NCBI GenBank assembly: GCA_030064795.1 | Contig: JASJEI010000305.1 | Span: forward strand, 1-20,275 | Direction of reading: 5' to 3' | Length of the DNA: 20,275 bases | Origin: Pleurocapsa sp. MO_226.B13 | Lineage (GTDB): Bacteria > Cyanobacteriota > Cyanobacteriia > Cyanobacteriales > Xenococcaceae | Shown: positions 5,943-14,374 of the stretch, piece by piece | Numbering within the stretch: position 1 is the stretch's first letter | Layout of the letters: the number at the start of each line of letters is the position of its first letter | Notes under the pieces: model-generated | Databases searched by the model: none | The model's input: only the letters and a program-made list of their open reading frames with translations | Told to the model about the DNA's origin: nothing | Program-made: the position numbers and the translations under genes

Positions 5943-6281
5943 TTAAATTAAACTTTTAGCAAATTTTACTTTTTTAGTTTTCTTGGTAGTTTTAGTGGTT
6001 TTATTTTCAATCGGCTTTACTTTACGTTTGCCGTTATCTTTAAGCTTTTGTTTGGTGACTTGACTATTTTTGTCTTTGACATCAAATTCAGACAGCAAGC
6101 CCGCAACGGCAAGGTTCAAATCTTCAGGCATCTTGTCATATCTAGCTATTGTCGGAAAAACCCCCTCATACCCAATAGCTAAAGTAAATATTTGCTCCTG
6201 GAAATCGAAAACAAAGCTTACTTTTAGCGGATGCTTACACTCTCTTATTAGGTCAGTTAGAGTAGATGTTGGTTCACTCAT
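5943..6281 (-). CDS. candidate PRTRC system protein E with lysine-rich tail
   Basis: A 112-residue protein, first of the cassette on this strand. The N-terminal 65 residues (LTDLIRECKHPLKVSFVFD ... LAVAGLLSEFD) have the alternating-strand look of PRTRC protein E, and the position before C fits. Residues about 70-112 are a basic tail with some 17 lysines in blocks such as 'KTTKTTKKTKKVKFAK', likely disordered and suited to DNA contact or to acting as a modification acceptor. The gene ends 2 nt before C. Because the domain is short and divergent, the E call relies on order as well as pattern. The 77-bp gap to the divergent gene at 6359 must hold both promoters. Confidence 0.55.
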   Translation of the reverse strand: MSEPTSTLTDLIRECKHPLKVSFVFDFQEQIFTLAIGYEGVFPTIARYDKMPEDLNLAVAGLLSEFDVKDKNSQVTKQKLKDNGKRKVKPIENKTTKTTKKTKKVKFAKSLI

Positions 6282-6358
6282 AACCGTAACGAATTAACAT
6301 AACTAAATTTTATCCATTTACTGGTAATCGCAACTTTCAAGGCGTAAGCCTTCTTGCT

Positions 6359-7372
6359 ATGGACAAATCAATAGTCGAACAGTGCCGAGAATATTATCCC
6401 ATGACCTTTTATCCAGATAGTTTATCTGAGATACTATCTAAAGTTAATAGAGTTCGAGAACAAAAGAATCCTATCTTTCATCTCGAACCAATACCTTTAA
6501 TAATTAAACAAATTCATTACTATAACGATATCAGTTTAAAACAGTTTTACTGTGGATGCTCAACTGCATTTTTATTACTGTTAGCAACTGTTAATATTTT
6601 TCTATCAAATAGAATAGCAGCTTTAGCTTTACTGCTGCTAACCGCGATCGCTTTCTTTTGCTATTGCAGCTTACAAAGATATAAAAACAATCTCAGAAAA
6701 GAATTAACTATTATCGGAAACAAACTATCATACAGACAATATACAATTAAAAATAAATATAGCATTAATTCAACATCCAAACTATCGACTCTACTATTAG
6801 ATTCTTTAGCAGAAAGAGAAAATATTTATAACTTTAAAATCGACGATTCGGCAAACAAAGGTCTGTCTGAATCTTATTTTATAAGTTATTTACAAAAATG
6901 GTTTGACTATCCTTGGCGTATTATCGAACACTGTCAATTTCAAGGTGAGCGTTATACTCCCACCGCAGATTTTATTCTAATTAATGACGATCTCAAGCTC
7001 GGTATCGACTTAGAAATAGACGAACCTTACACCATCAAAGAATCTATGCCCATTCATTTAGTTGAAGATCGCAAATATATTATTAGAGATAAATTCTTTT
7101 TGGGGTTGGGCTATATTGTGATTCGCTTTGCTGAATATCAAATTGCTAAGTACCCCGACTATTGCTGTCTGCACATCGTCAGAGTACTAAACCAATTTTT
7201 AGATCGAGAGTTGAAAATTAGCGTTCCTCAAGGAACTGAAATTCAGCCTTTAAAGCCTCAAGACTGGAGGGTTAAAACTTGGACATTAAAAGAAGCTAAA
7301 ATTATGTCGGAACGTAAGATTAGAGATAGTTATTTAGAACCAATAAGAAGCTTTATAAAGGATAGAGAATAA
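6359..7372 (+). CDS. membrane-anchored protein with Vsr/DUF559-like endonuclease domain
   Basis: A 337-residue protein divergent from the PRTRC cassette. Residues about 66-104 form two adjacent hydrophobic segments (for example 'FLLLLATVNIFL' and 'ALALLLLTAIAFFCYCSL') separated by a short 'SNRIA' turn, so a membrane hairpin. From about 165 to 265 the sequence follows the Vsr/DUF559 restriction-fold pattern: 'TADFILI', 'LGIDLEIDEPYTI', a later 'EDRKYIIRDKFF', and 'LGYIVIRFAEYQI'. The order is acidic residue, then D-x-E-x-D, then R-D, then a hydrophobic-RF strand. Predicted metal ligands are D204, E219 and nearby acids. Such a domain would cut DNA; being tied to the membrane makes it unusual. 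Substrate unknown; a catalytically dead binding domain is possible. Confidence 0.65.
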   Translation: MDKSIVEQCREYYPMTFYPDSLSEILSKVNRVREQKNPIFHLEPIPLIIKQIHYYNDISLKQFYCGCSTAFLLLLATVNIFLSNRIAALALLLLTAIAFFCYCSLQRYKNNLRKELTIIGNKLSYRQYTIKNKYSINSTSKLSTLLLDSLAERENIYNFKIDDSANKGLSESYFISYLQKWFDYPWRIIEHCQFQGERYTPTADFILINDDLKLGIDLEIDEPYTIKESMPIHLVEDRKYIIRDKFFLGLGYIVIRFAEYQIAKYPDYCCLHIVRVLNQFLDRELKISVPQGTEIQPLKPQDWRVKTWTLKEAKIMSERKIRDSYLEPIRSFIKDRE

Positions 7373-7379
7373 GTTGGTT

Positions 7380-7727
7380 TTAAAACTTTATTTTGGAAAA
7401 AGCTTGTTTGATTCGAGCCAAATCTTCGTGTACCTGTATCCGTCTCATTTCCATATTTTTAGAATAAGCCCTGCTTGGAATACTCGCTTCAGTATCGGAG
7501 CCAATTTTTGCAGCTTCATAATTTTGTTGGTATTTTGATTTAGTTCGATTGAGATTGGTACGGGGTTTACAAGGATGGGGGCGAGACTCAATTTTTGATA
7601 TAGCATCTATCAATCCCAGTCTATCGCCCCAGAGAACTGCTTCATCATTGCAATCTCCCCCCAGGCTCAGATAGTAAAACGACCTATCTTCCTTGGACCA
7701 TCCATCCATACATATTCCTTCAATCAT
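7380..7727 (-). CDS. hypothetical protein
   Basis: A 115-residue protein, convergent with the membrane-nuclease gene (7 nt between stops). No family recognised. The first 50 residues contain 'DRSFYYLSLGGDCNDEAVLWGDR' type segments; the middle is basic and polar (about 50-85, with many Lys, Arg, Ser and Asn), and the C-terminal helix is amphipathic. It may be a small regulator or DNA-associated protein of the element, but nothing in the sequence proves this. A start at the ATG six codons in (7709) is also possible. The following 129 bp towards 7857 show no clear terminator. Confidence 0.5.
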   Translation of the reverse strand: MIEGICMDGWSKEDRSFYYLSLGGDCNDEAVLWGDRLGLIDAISKIESRPHPCKPRTNLNRTKSKYQQNYEAAKIGSDTEASIPSRAYSKNMEMRRIQVHEDLARIKQAFSKIKF

Positions 7728-7856
7728 CCAGGTTTTATATTACAAAAATAACACACATTTTTGAGTAGAGTATTGTTATTTTGCAGTTTGTTAGCTGTAG
7801 AGTACTTTGGTTTAACAGGGGTACTATTCCAAACGACAACGACACTGGCTAGGAAA

Positions 7857-8411
7857 CTAATTATTTAGATCGGCTACCTTCTGTCCGAAGAACCTAGAGC
7901 CTCCAGTAGTAAATAGCACCGCACTAACTAAAGCTCTTTTTTGAGCCATTTTATCGATGGTGTTTAAAATGTCGGGAGAATAGGCTTTGACGTATTTAGA
8001 TTCTCGATTGTTACAGTTACCAAATCCATTGCCGACTATTACGTTCGTGTAACTTAGCTGACATTCATAGGCATAGTAAAAGACATTATGCTCGAAGTCC
8101 AATCTAGTTTGAGCCAAAGGAATCATACTATAGTTCAAACCAAAGAAACGACAGATTTTCTCTGCCCCAGCTTTAGTCAGAGTAAAAGTATCCCCTTTTC
8201 GACTGGGAATCAGCCTACAGTCTATATTTGCTTTAAATCCCGCTAGTAAATTTCGATACTGCTGAAAATAGGTTTCCGTATCGACTGTAGTTGCGCCTAA
8301 ATGAGCTAGAAGGGGTACGTTTTGACTTTGCTGAGGAATTAGCTGACCTGAATTAGTTGCAGGTGTAAACTGGCTATTACTAAGATATTGTTGGCGATCG
8401 ATAGGTTGCAT
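7857..8411 (-). CDS. possible single-strand annealing-type DNA-binding protein
   Basis: About 184 residues from the ATG at 8411 (a TTG three codons upstream is weaker). The N-terminal 35 residues are Gln/Ser/Asn-rich and likely disordered. From about 80 on the order is 'LTKAGAEKICRFFGL', a beta-rich 'FYYAYECQLSYTNV', then 'FGNCNNRESKY', then 'ILNTIDKMAQKRALVSAVLFTTGGS'. The last block (an NTI..MA.KRA.V helix) recurs in phage and plasmid proteins with a Rad52-like DNA-annealing character, where a conserved helix ends the fold. This is pattern memory, not a proven family. Location next to helicase and recombination-type genes is consistent with a role in DNA replication or repair of the element. 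Confidence 0.45.
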   Translation of the reverse strand: MQPIDRQQYLSNSQFTPATNSGQLIPQQSQNVPLLAHLGATTVDTETYFQQYRNLLAGFKANIDCRLIPSRKGDTFTLTKAGAEKICRFFGLNYSMIPLAQTRLDFEHNVFYYAYECQLSYTNVIVGNGFGNCNNRESKYVKAYSPDILNTIDKMAQKRALVSAVLFTTGGSRFFGQKVADLNN

Positions 8412-8467
8412 TGTTGACAATAATTATGTTCGCGCTTCAAAAACCCGTAAGGGTAACGAAATATTGG

Positions 8468-9103
8468 TCAATCAATTGCTATTTCTGGAATACTTTCTAT
8501 ATCCAGTAAGGGATCGAATTTTGATTCGGGTTCTGAGACTGGGTTTAAATCTTCACCACGAACGAGCAAAGCAAGTCGTTCGCTTAACTCCTGTTGGCAG
8601 ATTTGAAAATCATTATCCCCAAACAGCCTTCTAATGAAGTTAATTCGCATATCTTCATTCAAAGGATTGGCAATCAAACTAACAACGGAAATATTTCTGG
8701 GTATAGAACTCAACCTTTGAGATAGGAGATAGGCTTGAGCTATGGCTATACAATCGCTCTCAATCCCCGACCAATCAATAATTATAATTTCATTTTCCCT
8801 ATTAACAGTAAAATCTATGCTCGAACTAATCCAAATACCCTCTAGGGCAATCGCGACTTGATATTCCCAATGTTTGACCCAGCGATTGAGAAACATTTCT
8901 GGTAAAAACAAAGAGCTTTCTGTGACCAAACGAGCTAGGTAAGAATTATTTTCCAATATCTTTTCTGGGGCAATCTTTAAACTTATTTGCCTTAAATAAG
9001 TTCTTAATTTTGAACTAACTGGCATTCTTTCAACATCTAGATAGAGTTCGTTCAAATCGACAACTCTAATTCCTGTTGCTGGTTGCTTTTCAATCTTAAT
9101 CAT
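8468..9103 (-). CDS. possible degenerate RecB-fold protein
   Basis: A 211-residue protein downstream of the helicase. Residues about 70-130 show a helix, then 'SSSIDFTV', then 'IIIIDWSGIESDC', then 'AQAYLLSQRL'. In RecB/Cas4-type PD-(D/E)xK nucleases the matching order is a hydrophobic strand with Asp, a 'IxDyKT' strand, and a Q-x(n)-Y helix. Here D97, D110 and Q123 are present, but Ser replaces the usual Lys after the DW, so it may bind DNA or a partner without cutting. The C-terminus is acidic. The terminator-like hairpin at 9117-9156 separates it from the helicase, though read-through could link them. Confidence is limited because the match is short. Confidence 0.4.
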   Translation of the reverse strand: MIKIEKQPATGIRVVDLNELYLDVERMPVSSKLRTYLRQISLKIAPEKILENNSYLARLVTESSLFLPEMFLNRWVKHWEYQVAIALEGIWISSSIDFTVNRENEIIIIDWSGIESDCIAIAQAYLLSQRLSSIPRNISVVSLIANPLNEDMRINFIRRLFGDNDFQICQQELSERLALLVRGEDLNPVSEPESKFDPLLDIESIPEIAID

Positions 9104-9116
9104 CTACGTTGAAACC

Positions 9117-9156
9117 TAAAAATACTGCCCCTAGTACTCCCGCCAGGGACAGTATT
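9117..9156 (-). terminator. Rho-independent terminator after the helicase gene
   Basis: On the minus strand a stem of AATACTG-x-CCC pairs with GGG-CAGTATT around a 14-nt loop and runs directly into TTTT. It begins 12 nt after the helicase stop codon, which is where a terminator for that transcript should be, and before the next gene's ATG at 9103. Confidence 0.7.
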
Positions 9157-9167
9157 CGCAGATCGAT

Positions 9168-10901
9168 TCAACATTTAGAGAAACTTTTTAAATTAAGCTC
9201 TATTCTTTTACCTTGCTCCAGTCGAATCAACTTAGCGTAATGCTCTAATTCTTCATTTGAAGCAGCAAGAATTTTTTCTTCAACTAAATCTCCGTCAGAA
9301 TCGGCTGTGGTTTTTTCTACCAATACTAGATCTCGCTGCGAAGATCGATTGCCATCAAACCAGAAAGCATCGCCGATCAAAAACAGGTCCTTGGTACTGC
9401 GTGAAAGGGCAACGTAAAGTAAATTCTGTTCCTGTTGTTCCTGCCATTGTTTCTGGTTTTCCCAAATTAAAGGTAATGTTAAAGGCTCGGCTATATATAC
9501 TCTTTCGCTTTCCATCCCCTTTGCTCTGTGAACAGTTGATAACAAAACCGCCTCATCATCTTCCGAGCCAAATAACTGCCTAATCTTAGAGGCTAATTCT
9601 GCTATCGACTCACTCTGAAAATGCTTATAAATCGCCTCTACTGCTTTAATTTGGTCTTTCAACTGTAGCAGTAAAATCGCCCCACTGTCGTTCTGTTCGT
9701 AAATAGACTGTTTGAACTTCAAATATATTTGAGCAAACTCAGCAAACTTTTGATATTCAAACCCTGTCTGTTCGGCAATGTCTTCTAAAAGATTCAACAG
9801 ATCTTGTTGCAGAGAACTGCCGACTAAATTACAGGGAATACCTCTGGTTATCATCTTCAAATGAAGGTCTACTAAGCTGCTGCTACATCTGGCAATCACT
9901 AAGTCCCCTGGCGTAATTCGACTATCTTTAGTCTCATCCCATAAATCCCATTCCTGAATAACTTTAATAGTGCCTAAAGGAGCATTTTCTCTCGATACGA
10001 TAGGAATCTCAGGACAGAGCTTGTTAATTAATTCGATATGAGTTTTAGGACATCGATAGCAGACTGGCAGAGTAAATTCTAGAGCCTGAAGTCTGGTTTG
10101 AATATTGCTAAAGCTATCGGTATCCGCCCCACAAAATCCATTGATAGATTGAGCGGGATCGCCGACAAATAGCATTTTGGCTTGGGAATGAGCCAGAGAC
10201 AATACAAATTCAAGCTGTAAACGGCTCATATCCTGAGCCTCATCAACCATTACTCTTTGAGCATACTTAAATCCTGGGCTTTGGTTTACCTGCCAAACTA
10301 CAGGCAGCCAAAGCATATCAGTATGGTCGATTCTTGCTCCATTTGCAGCAGAATCCATACCCAGCTTAAATAGATAGTCGATTCTCTGACTAATTTGGGC
10401 TAAATGTTGTTTGTTGATATCTAAAGCATAGTGTTCGATCGTCTCAGACAAAGCTTGAGGAGTCAAAGGTGATAGGGTCAACCGAACGAATTCAAACAGT
10501 TTCAGGAAATTACTCAGACTGACAGCCTTAGCCTGCTTGGGATTGCTACCGTTAAACCAGTCTAAACTTTTAACTAGATGTCTATACTTTGATTCTTCTA
10601 CTTCTAAACGTCTCACCCCAAGATATTTTTTCAACACCCGATACCCCGCGCTGTGAACGGTAGAAATCGAGTATTGCCAACGAGAGTCGAGCTTTTTAAC
10701 TAGGGCAGTCTTATTCTTTTTATTAAAAACCAATACCAGGCAGTCTCGGACATTTACGTTACTCGCCGAAATAGCATCAGCAGCCAGCTTGAGTAGCGTG
10801 CTTTTTCCCGAACCAGCTACGGAATTGACCACGGCATCAGAAAAATTAGAATCAGCCTGTAACCAATCAATTACTTGTCTCTGATGAATGCTTGGTTGCA
10901 T
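9168..10901 (-). CDS. UvrD/Rep-type superfamily 1 DNA helicase
   Basis: A 577-residue helicase with the SF1 motifs in order: Q-type start 'HQRQVIDWL' (6-14), Walker A 'VAGSGKST' (28-35), Ia 'STVHSAGY' (about 80-87), II 'VDEAQD' (219-224), III 'FVGDPAQSINGF' (about 245-256), IV 'CYRCPKTH', V 'LLSTVHRAKGMES' and VI 'LLYVALSRST'. It should unwind DNA with ATP, 3' to 5' as in UvrD/Rep/PcrA. It is shorter than UvrD or Rep (about 670-720), so the 1B/2B subdomains are trimmed, as in plasmid and phage relatives. It lies with primase, annealing and nuclease-like genes on the same strand, which suggests element replication or recombination. Its ATG is at 10901 and a terminator follows the stop. Confidence 0.9.
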   Translation of the reverse strand: MQPSIHQRQVIDWLQADSNFSDAVVNSVAGSGKSTLLKLAADAISASNVNVRDCLVLVFNKKNKTALVKKLDSRWQYSISTVHSAGYRVLKKYLGVRRLEVEESKYRHLVKSLDWFNGSNPKQAKAVSLSNFLKLFEFVRLTLSPLTPQALSETIEHYALDINKQHLAQISQRIDYLFKLGMDSAANGARIDHTDMLWLPVVWQVNQSPGFKYAQRVMVDEAQDMSRLQLEFVLSLAHSQAKMLFVGDPAQSINGFCGADTDSFSNIQTRLQALEFTLPVCYRCPKTHIELINKLCPEIPIVSRENAPLGTIKVIQEWDLWDETKDSRITPGDLVIARCSSSLVDLHLKMITRGIPCNLVGSSLQQDLLNLLEDIAEQTGFEYQKFAEFAQIYLKFKQSIYEQNDSGAILLLQLKDQIKAVEAIYKHFQSESIAELASKIRQLFGSEDDEAVLLSTVHRAKGMESERVYIAEPLTLPLIWENQKQWQEQQEQNLLYVALSRSTKDLFLIGDAFWFDGNRSSQRDLVLVEKTTADSDGDLVEEKILAASNEELEHYAKLIRLEQGKRIELNLKSFSKC

Positions 10902-11056
10902 AGAAACCCCACTTTTACTTTTTGCTCTTGTATCCTGCGTAAGCAGTCAAGAAGTTAGTTATTGTGGAGATCGAGCCTAAATTGCCGACTTAAAATGGTA
11001 CTAAAAGAGCGATCGCGTCTTTGCTACCTTTACTGTTCATTTCCAATTGGTGTTTT

Positions 11057-11459
11057 TTATGATTCCCAATCCTCAAGAGTCAATCCCTCAATTCGTTTAA
11101 ACTCCTCAATATTATGAGTTACTAAGATTAGCTCGTTGACTGAGGCAATTGAAGCGATTTGTAAATCCTTGATACCAATCATTTCTCCTTTGGCTGACAA
11201 CTGAGCATTTAATCTACCAAATACCAACGCGGCAGCATCATCAAAAGGCAAAGATACAAAAAGACTGAGAAATTGCTGCTGTTTTCGGTAAGTGCGGTCG
11301 GGGTTTTGGCTTTTGAATGCACCATATGAAAGTTCAGACTTAACAATCGAACAGGCAAACACTTGAGGAGCGATCTACTTCTCTAAATTTTTTTCTAATT
11401 GGAAGCGAACGCCCATTGAGATATCTAGCCCAAACATTTGTATCTAGCAGGTACGTCAT
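11057..11459 (-). pseudogene. VapC-like PIN toxin, frameshifted
   Basis: From the ATG at 11459, which overlaps the antitoxin stop in an ATGA, the first frame reads MTYLLDTNVWARYLNGRSLP and onward through about residue 33, a proper PIN start with the first catalytic Asp. The homology then switches to another frame at about 11363-11375, continuing as VFACSIVKSELSYGAF with the second acidic residue, then 'MIGIKDLQIASIA' and 'LVTHNIEEFKRIEG', ending with the stop at 11057. The frame of the second part contains an in-frame TAG just upstream, so a one-base shift after GTAGATCGC is needed. The 101-residue piece from GTG 11362 alone lacks the first Asp. A sequencing error is possible. Confidence 0.75.
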
Positions 11460-11677
11460 GCTATTTCTTTCTGATTTTCTTCTTCCACTAAAATAGGGTC
11501 GTCTGACAAACAACCGTAAAAACTGTCTACAGTGGAACGAAGCTCTTCCTTATTGGGTTGTTGAGTAGATTGATAAACGACAACTAAATCTAATTCCTGG
11601 TTAGCTAATTCTGGAGGTAGCTGTAAGCTCAATTTGCCATCTGCATCGACTTTAGTTTTTAAACTGATAGTATTCAT
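11456..11677 (-). CDS. VapB-like antitoxin
   Basis: A 73-residue protein from the ATG at 11677; an upstream GTG at 11725 would add 16 residues unlike any antitoxin start. The beginning (MNTISLKTKVDADGKLSLQL) and 'PPELANQELDLVVVYQ' form the two-strand AbrB/VapB-type pattern 'G-x-L-x-L-x-L-P-x-E'. The C-terminal half is acidic with 'LSDDPILVEEENQ'. It ends in ATGA overlap with the damaged VapC, so the pair was a VapBC module. The antitoxin itself looks intact. Confidence 0.7.
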   Translation of the reverse strand: MNTISLKTKVDADGKLSLQLPPELANQELDLVVVYQSTQQPNKEELRSTVDSFYGCLSDDPILVEEENQKEIA

Positions 11678-11789
11678 AATTTCATTTACTTGAACTACTT
11701 CGATAATTATAGTTTTTCTGCTCACATCGCTTTAAAAACAGCACTCTTTACGAGCTCCTTTAAATGAATGAAAATCAAGACGATCCTGC

Positions 11790-13979
11790 CTAACACAACT
11801 TAAGTTCGAGACAATTGTAAAACCTACTCTCTAGCAAATTCTGAAAATGAACAACTACTTCAAATATTTCTGTAGACCACAATTGTCCTGTTCTTTCTAC
11901 ACCGTAAGTTTGTTGGATATGTTGCAAGTAATCTTCTTTGGTCAGACCCAAAGCAGTAACTAAACCTTTGATTTGAGGTAATACTGCTTTGATATAAGAG
12001 TCAGAATCAGTTGTTGTGTGAATTAAAGTATTCAATGGAACTAAATATTTTTCTTTCGTTTTAACGTCAATCGGTCTTACATAGACCATAATTTGCCGAT
12101 TATCATCACTCAAAGAAGAAGAATGATAATCGGTTAAGATTTTTACTTTCGTCCCAGGCTTGAGGCTAACTAGCTCATCATCACGACGATTGAGTGCCGA
12201 ACGAGAACTAAGCTCTACTCCATGATAAAAATAACAATTCTTTCTTCTGGCTTTACGAATCTCTTTAAGCTTAGTTTCTGAAGTTTTAATTTCAGTCACC
12301 AACAAATTTTCAAACTGCTGCTTAATCTTTTGCTTCGTAACTTCTAAACTAAGTACAAATACTCTATACACTAAATATGGGGCAGCCTCTACAAAACACT
12401 TCATAAATGTGCGATCGCTTTGAATAAATTCTTGTGAGGCTTGTGTTTCAGCTATTTTTCCAGACTCGTTTTTACAAGTACTACAAGTTATCAGTGCGAT
12501 CGCTTTTTGTGAAGCTTGATTGGCCTGATTTTTAGATTGTTGCTTTTCTGTAATATGTTTTTTGGAGTTTATAAGTAGTTCGATTGTGACAAATATTTTT
12601 TGGGCGATCGCTTTGACACATCCTATTGCTAATTTAAAACTGAAACCTGGCTGTTTTTTAGTTTCTGTTTCCTGAGTATATTTAGGATGCCACAGCAAGC
12701 GATATTTAGGTTTACTAAGGGTGTTACGGCTAAATTTGGTACCAAACCCAGATAGGCACTTTTCATTGATGAAATCTAGGCGTTTAAGTACCGCTTTGGG
12801 CATAGTGTTCAAAGGGTGTTCGGTCAAAATAGTTTTTAACCTAGACATGGTGTCATCACTGCGCTTTTGGTTGACCCGTCCCCATCTACCCTTATGGACA
12901 TTGGTTACAATAGGTTCGACCCCCGATAGTTGCTCTTGCTCTGTCCATAATTCGGTAAAGTTTTGCGTTCTTTGGGGATTACTCGCCCAGATACTCCAAT
13001 AATTAATAGCCGAAGTCGCCCATTCAAAAGCCCGTTTTTCAATCTCATCTTGATGACCGCAGTGGTCTATATATCCTGATAGCTCGATAACCCGTTCGTG
13101 AATAAATTTAGCTAAATCTGGCACGGTATCCAAGCCGTAAAATACTCTACCTAAGTTAGCCAAGTTTTTCAGAATGTCGTTGGTCTGTCCAGAACTAGTA
13201 AATCCGAACTTTAAGCTATACTCAAGATCTTTTTGCCATTGAGTACGACTTTGCTTATTAAACGCGAAATTACAGTACCAATCGCGAGCCGTATTGCAGC
13301 ATTCTACAAGTAGCTCGAAGTCTTGGCGATCTACTGAGCTATTCATCAACTCGACAAACTCTGCTGCACCTCCTGGAAGTGGTTCAAAGGTTTTAGGATC
13401 TAGTAAGGTTGCCCCCGAACCTGGCTGCATGGGTACTCGCAGACCATTAAACAGCGAAAACCCCTCGCCTTTTTTCTTGTATCTTTTAGTGTTGGGAAAT
13501 ATTTCTAGCTGCCCAGCCTTGATTTCAAAACAGTTTTCGCTTAAAACTCTAAATAACGCGCAGGCAAGATCGAAGCTGTTTACCTCTTCTGGCAAAAAGA
13601 AAAATAGGTGTACCCCTCTGTTACTGCTAGAGCGAATTAAGATAGTTTGCTTGATGCCGATTTTTCTTAAAGTTTTAAGTAGTTTACGGTAACGCTTGGG
13701 ATTAACCAAAGGATTATTATGACTGTTTTTGTCTAAATCCAGGCAGCCAAATTTGGTCTGTCCGCCAAAACGCAAGCCCAAGCTAATCTTTGGATCTTGC
13801 CAGTAGCTCTCAAAATTTCTGGGATTTAGTATGTATCTAGTTTCGGTGTACCAGCTTTCACCCTCTCTTTTAAGAATAAAATCCCAGTGGTGACTGAAGA
13901 ATTTTAATAGTTTGGTGACAACAGGCGAAATAGGTAATAGTCTGGAATGGTTAATTTTAGGTGGTTTTACAGTTGGCAT
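11790..13979 (-). CDS. archaeo-eukaryotic primase-domain protein, candidate replication protein
   Basis: A 729-residue protein. Residues about 65-190 carry the signature of AEP-type primase-polymerases: 'GCLDLDKNS' with the metal-binding D81-x-D83, 'RSSSNRGVHLFFFLP' with the s-x-H strand (H124), 'GQLEIFPNTK' (about 157-165), and 'FNGLRVPMQPGSG' (about 177-189). The EIFP-type block also occurs in the primase of TOTE-type systems and in plasmid replication primases. Residues about 230-330 are helical, like primase C-terminal domains; 430-560 are basic, repetitive and probably disordered; the last 130 residues form a separate domain of unknown kind. It should make primers or copy DNA for the element. 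It is followed upstream by a 580-bp non-coding region that could be an origin. Confidence 0.72.
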   Translation of the reverse strand: MPTVKPPKINHSRLLPISPVVTKLLKFFSHHWDFILKREGESWYTETRYILNPRNFESYWQDPKISLGLRFGGQTKFGCLDLDKNSHNNPLVNPKRYRKLLKTLRKIGIKQTILIRSSSNRGVHLFFFLPEEVNSFDLACALFRVLSENCFEIKAGQLEIFPNTKRYKKKGEGFSLFNGLRVPMQPGSGATLLDPKTFEPLPGGAAEFVELMNSSVDRQDFELLVECCNTARDWYCNFAFNKQSRTQWQKDLEYSLKFGFTSSGQTNDILKNLANLGRVFYGLDTVPDLAKFIHERVIELSGYIDHCGHQDEIEKRAFEWATSAINYWSIWASNPQRTQNFTELWTEQEQLSGVEPIVTNVHKGRWGRVNQKRSDDTMSRLKTILTEHPLNTMPKAVLKRLDFINEKCLSGFGTKFSRNTLSKPKYRLLWHPKYTQETETKKQPGFSFKLAIGCVKAIAQKIFVTIELLINSKKHITEKQQSKNQANQASQKAIALITCSTCKNESGKIAETQASQEFIQSDRTFMKCFVEAAPYLVYRVFVLSLEVTKQKIKQQFENLLVTEIKTSETKLKEIRKARRKNCYFYHGVELSSRSALNRRDDELVSLKPGTKVKILTDYHSSSLSDDNRQIMVYVRPIDVKTKEKYLVPLNTLIHTTTDSDSYIKAVLPQIKGLVTALGLTKEDYLQHIQQTYGVERTGQLWSTEIFEVVVHFQNLLESRFYNCLELKLC

Positions 13980-14117
13980 AGTCTCTCTGTCGAGAGCCAG
14001 CCCCTTGTCAAATCGGTCTTATAACTGCTAGGATCGTCTATATCAAAGATACAAAATTATCCAGGTGCTCAACCAGATATTTGTAATCTACGTATGGCAA
14101 CATACATTTTCACTCTC

Positions 14118-14139
14118 GTTTATACCTGCAAGTATAAAC
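14118..14139. repeat. perfect inverted repeat, possible operator
   Basis: GTTTATAC and GTATAAAC form perfect 8-bp arms around a 6-nt centre (ctgcaa). The dyad is A/T-rich and lies 139 bp from the primase start and about 420 bp from the HTH-type gene's ATG. It could bind a dimeric regulator or be an origin palindrome. Confidence 0.45.
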
Positions 14140-14374
14140 ATCAAGGGTGAAGTTGAGATAGATGGTTCCTCTTCGGTGGTAAGGCTAATCTGAAGGGAGC
14201 CGTCTCAATATTTTTAAAATTTAATAATGGTTAGCGACTCTAACGGAAGATATCTTTACAAGCGTCTCCGTGGCTCTATCGCGCCAAAACTTGAGTTGCT
14301 GTGGCTTGTTGTTTGATTTATGGTTTAACATTTTTACAAGTGCAGTTTTTTGATTGAGGTGTATCATGGGGCAT

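Noticed and set aside
13294..13692. 132-residue plus-strand open frame inside the primase gene
   Set aside because: It lies antisense to the AEP catalytic domain, has no ribosome binding site and no recognisable content, and the primase frame on the other strand is clearly the real one.
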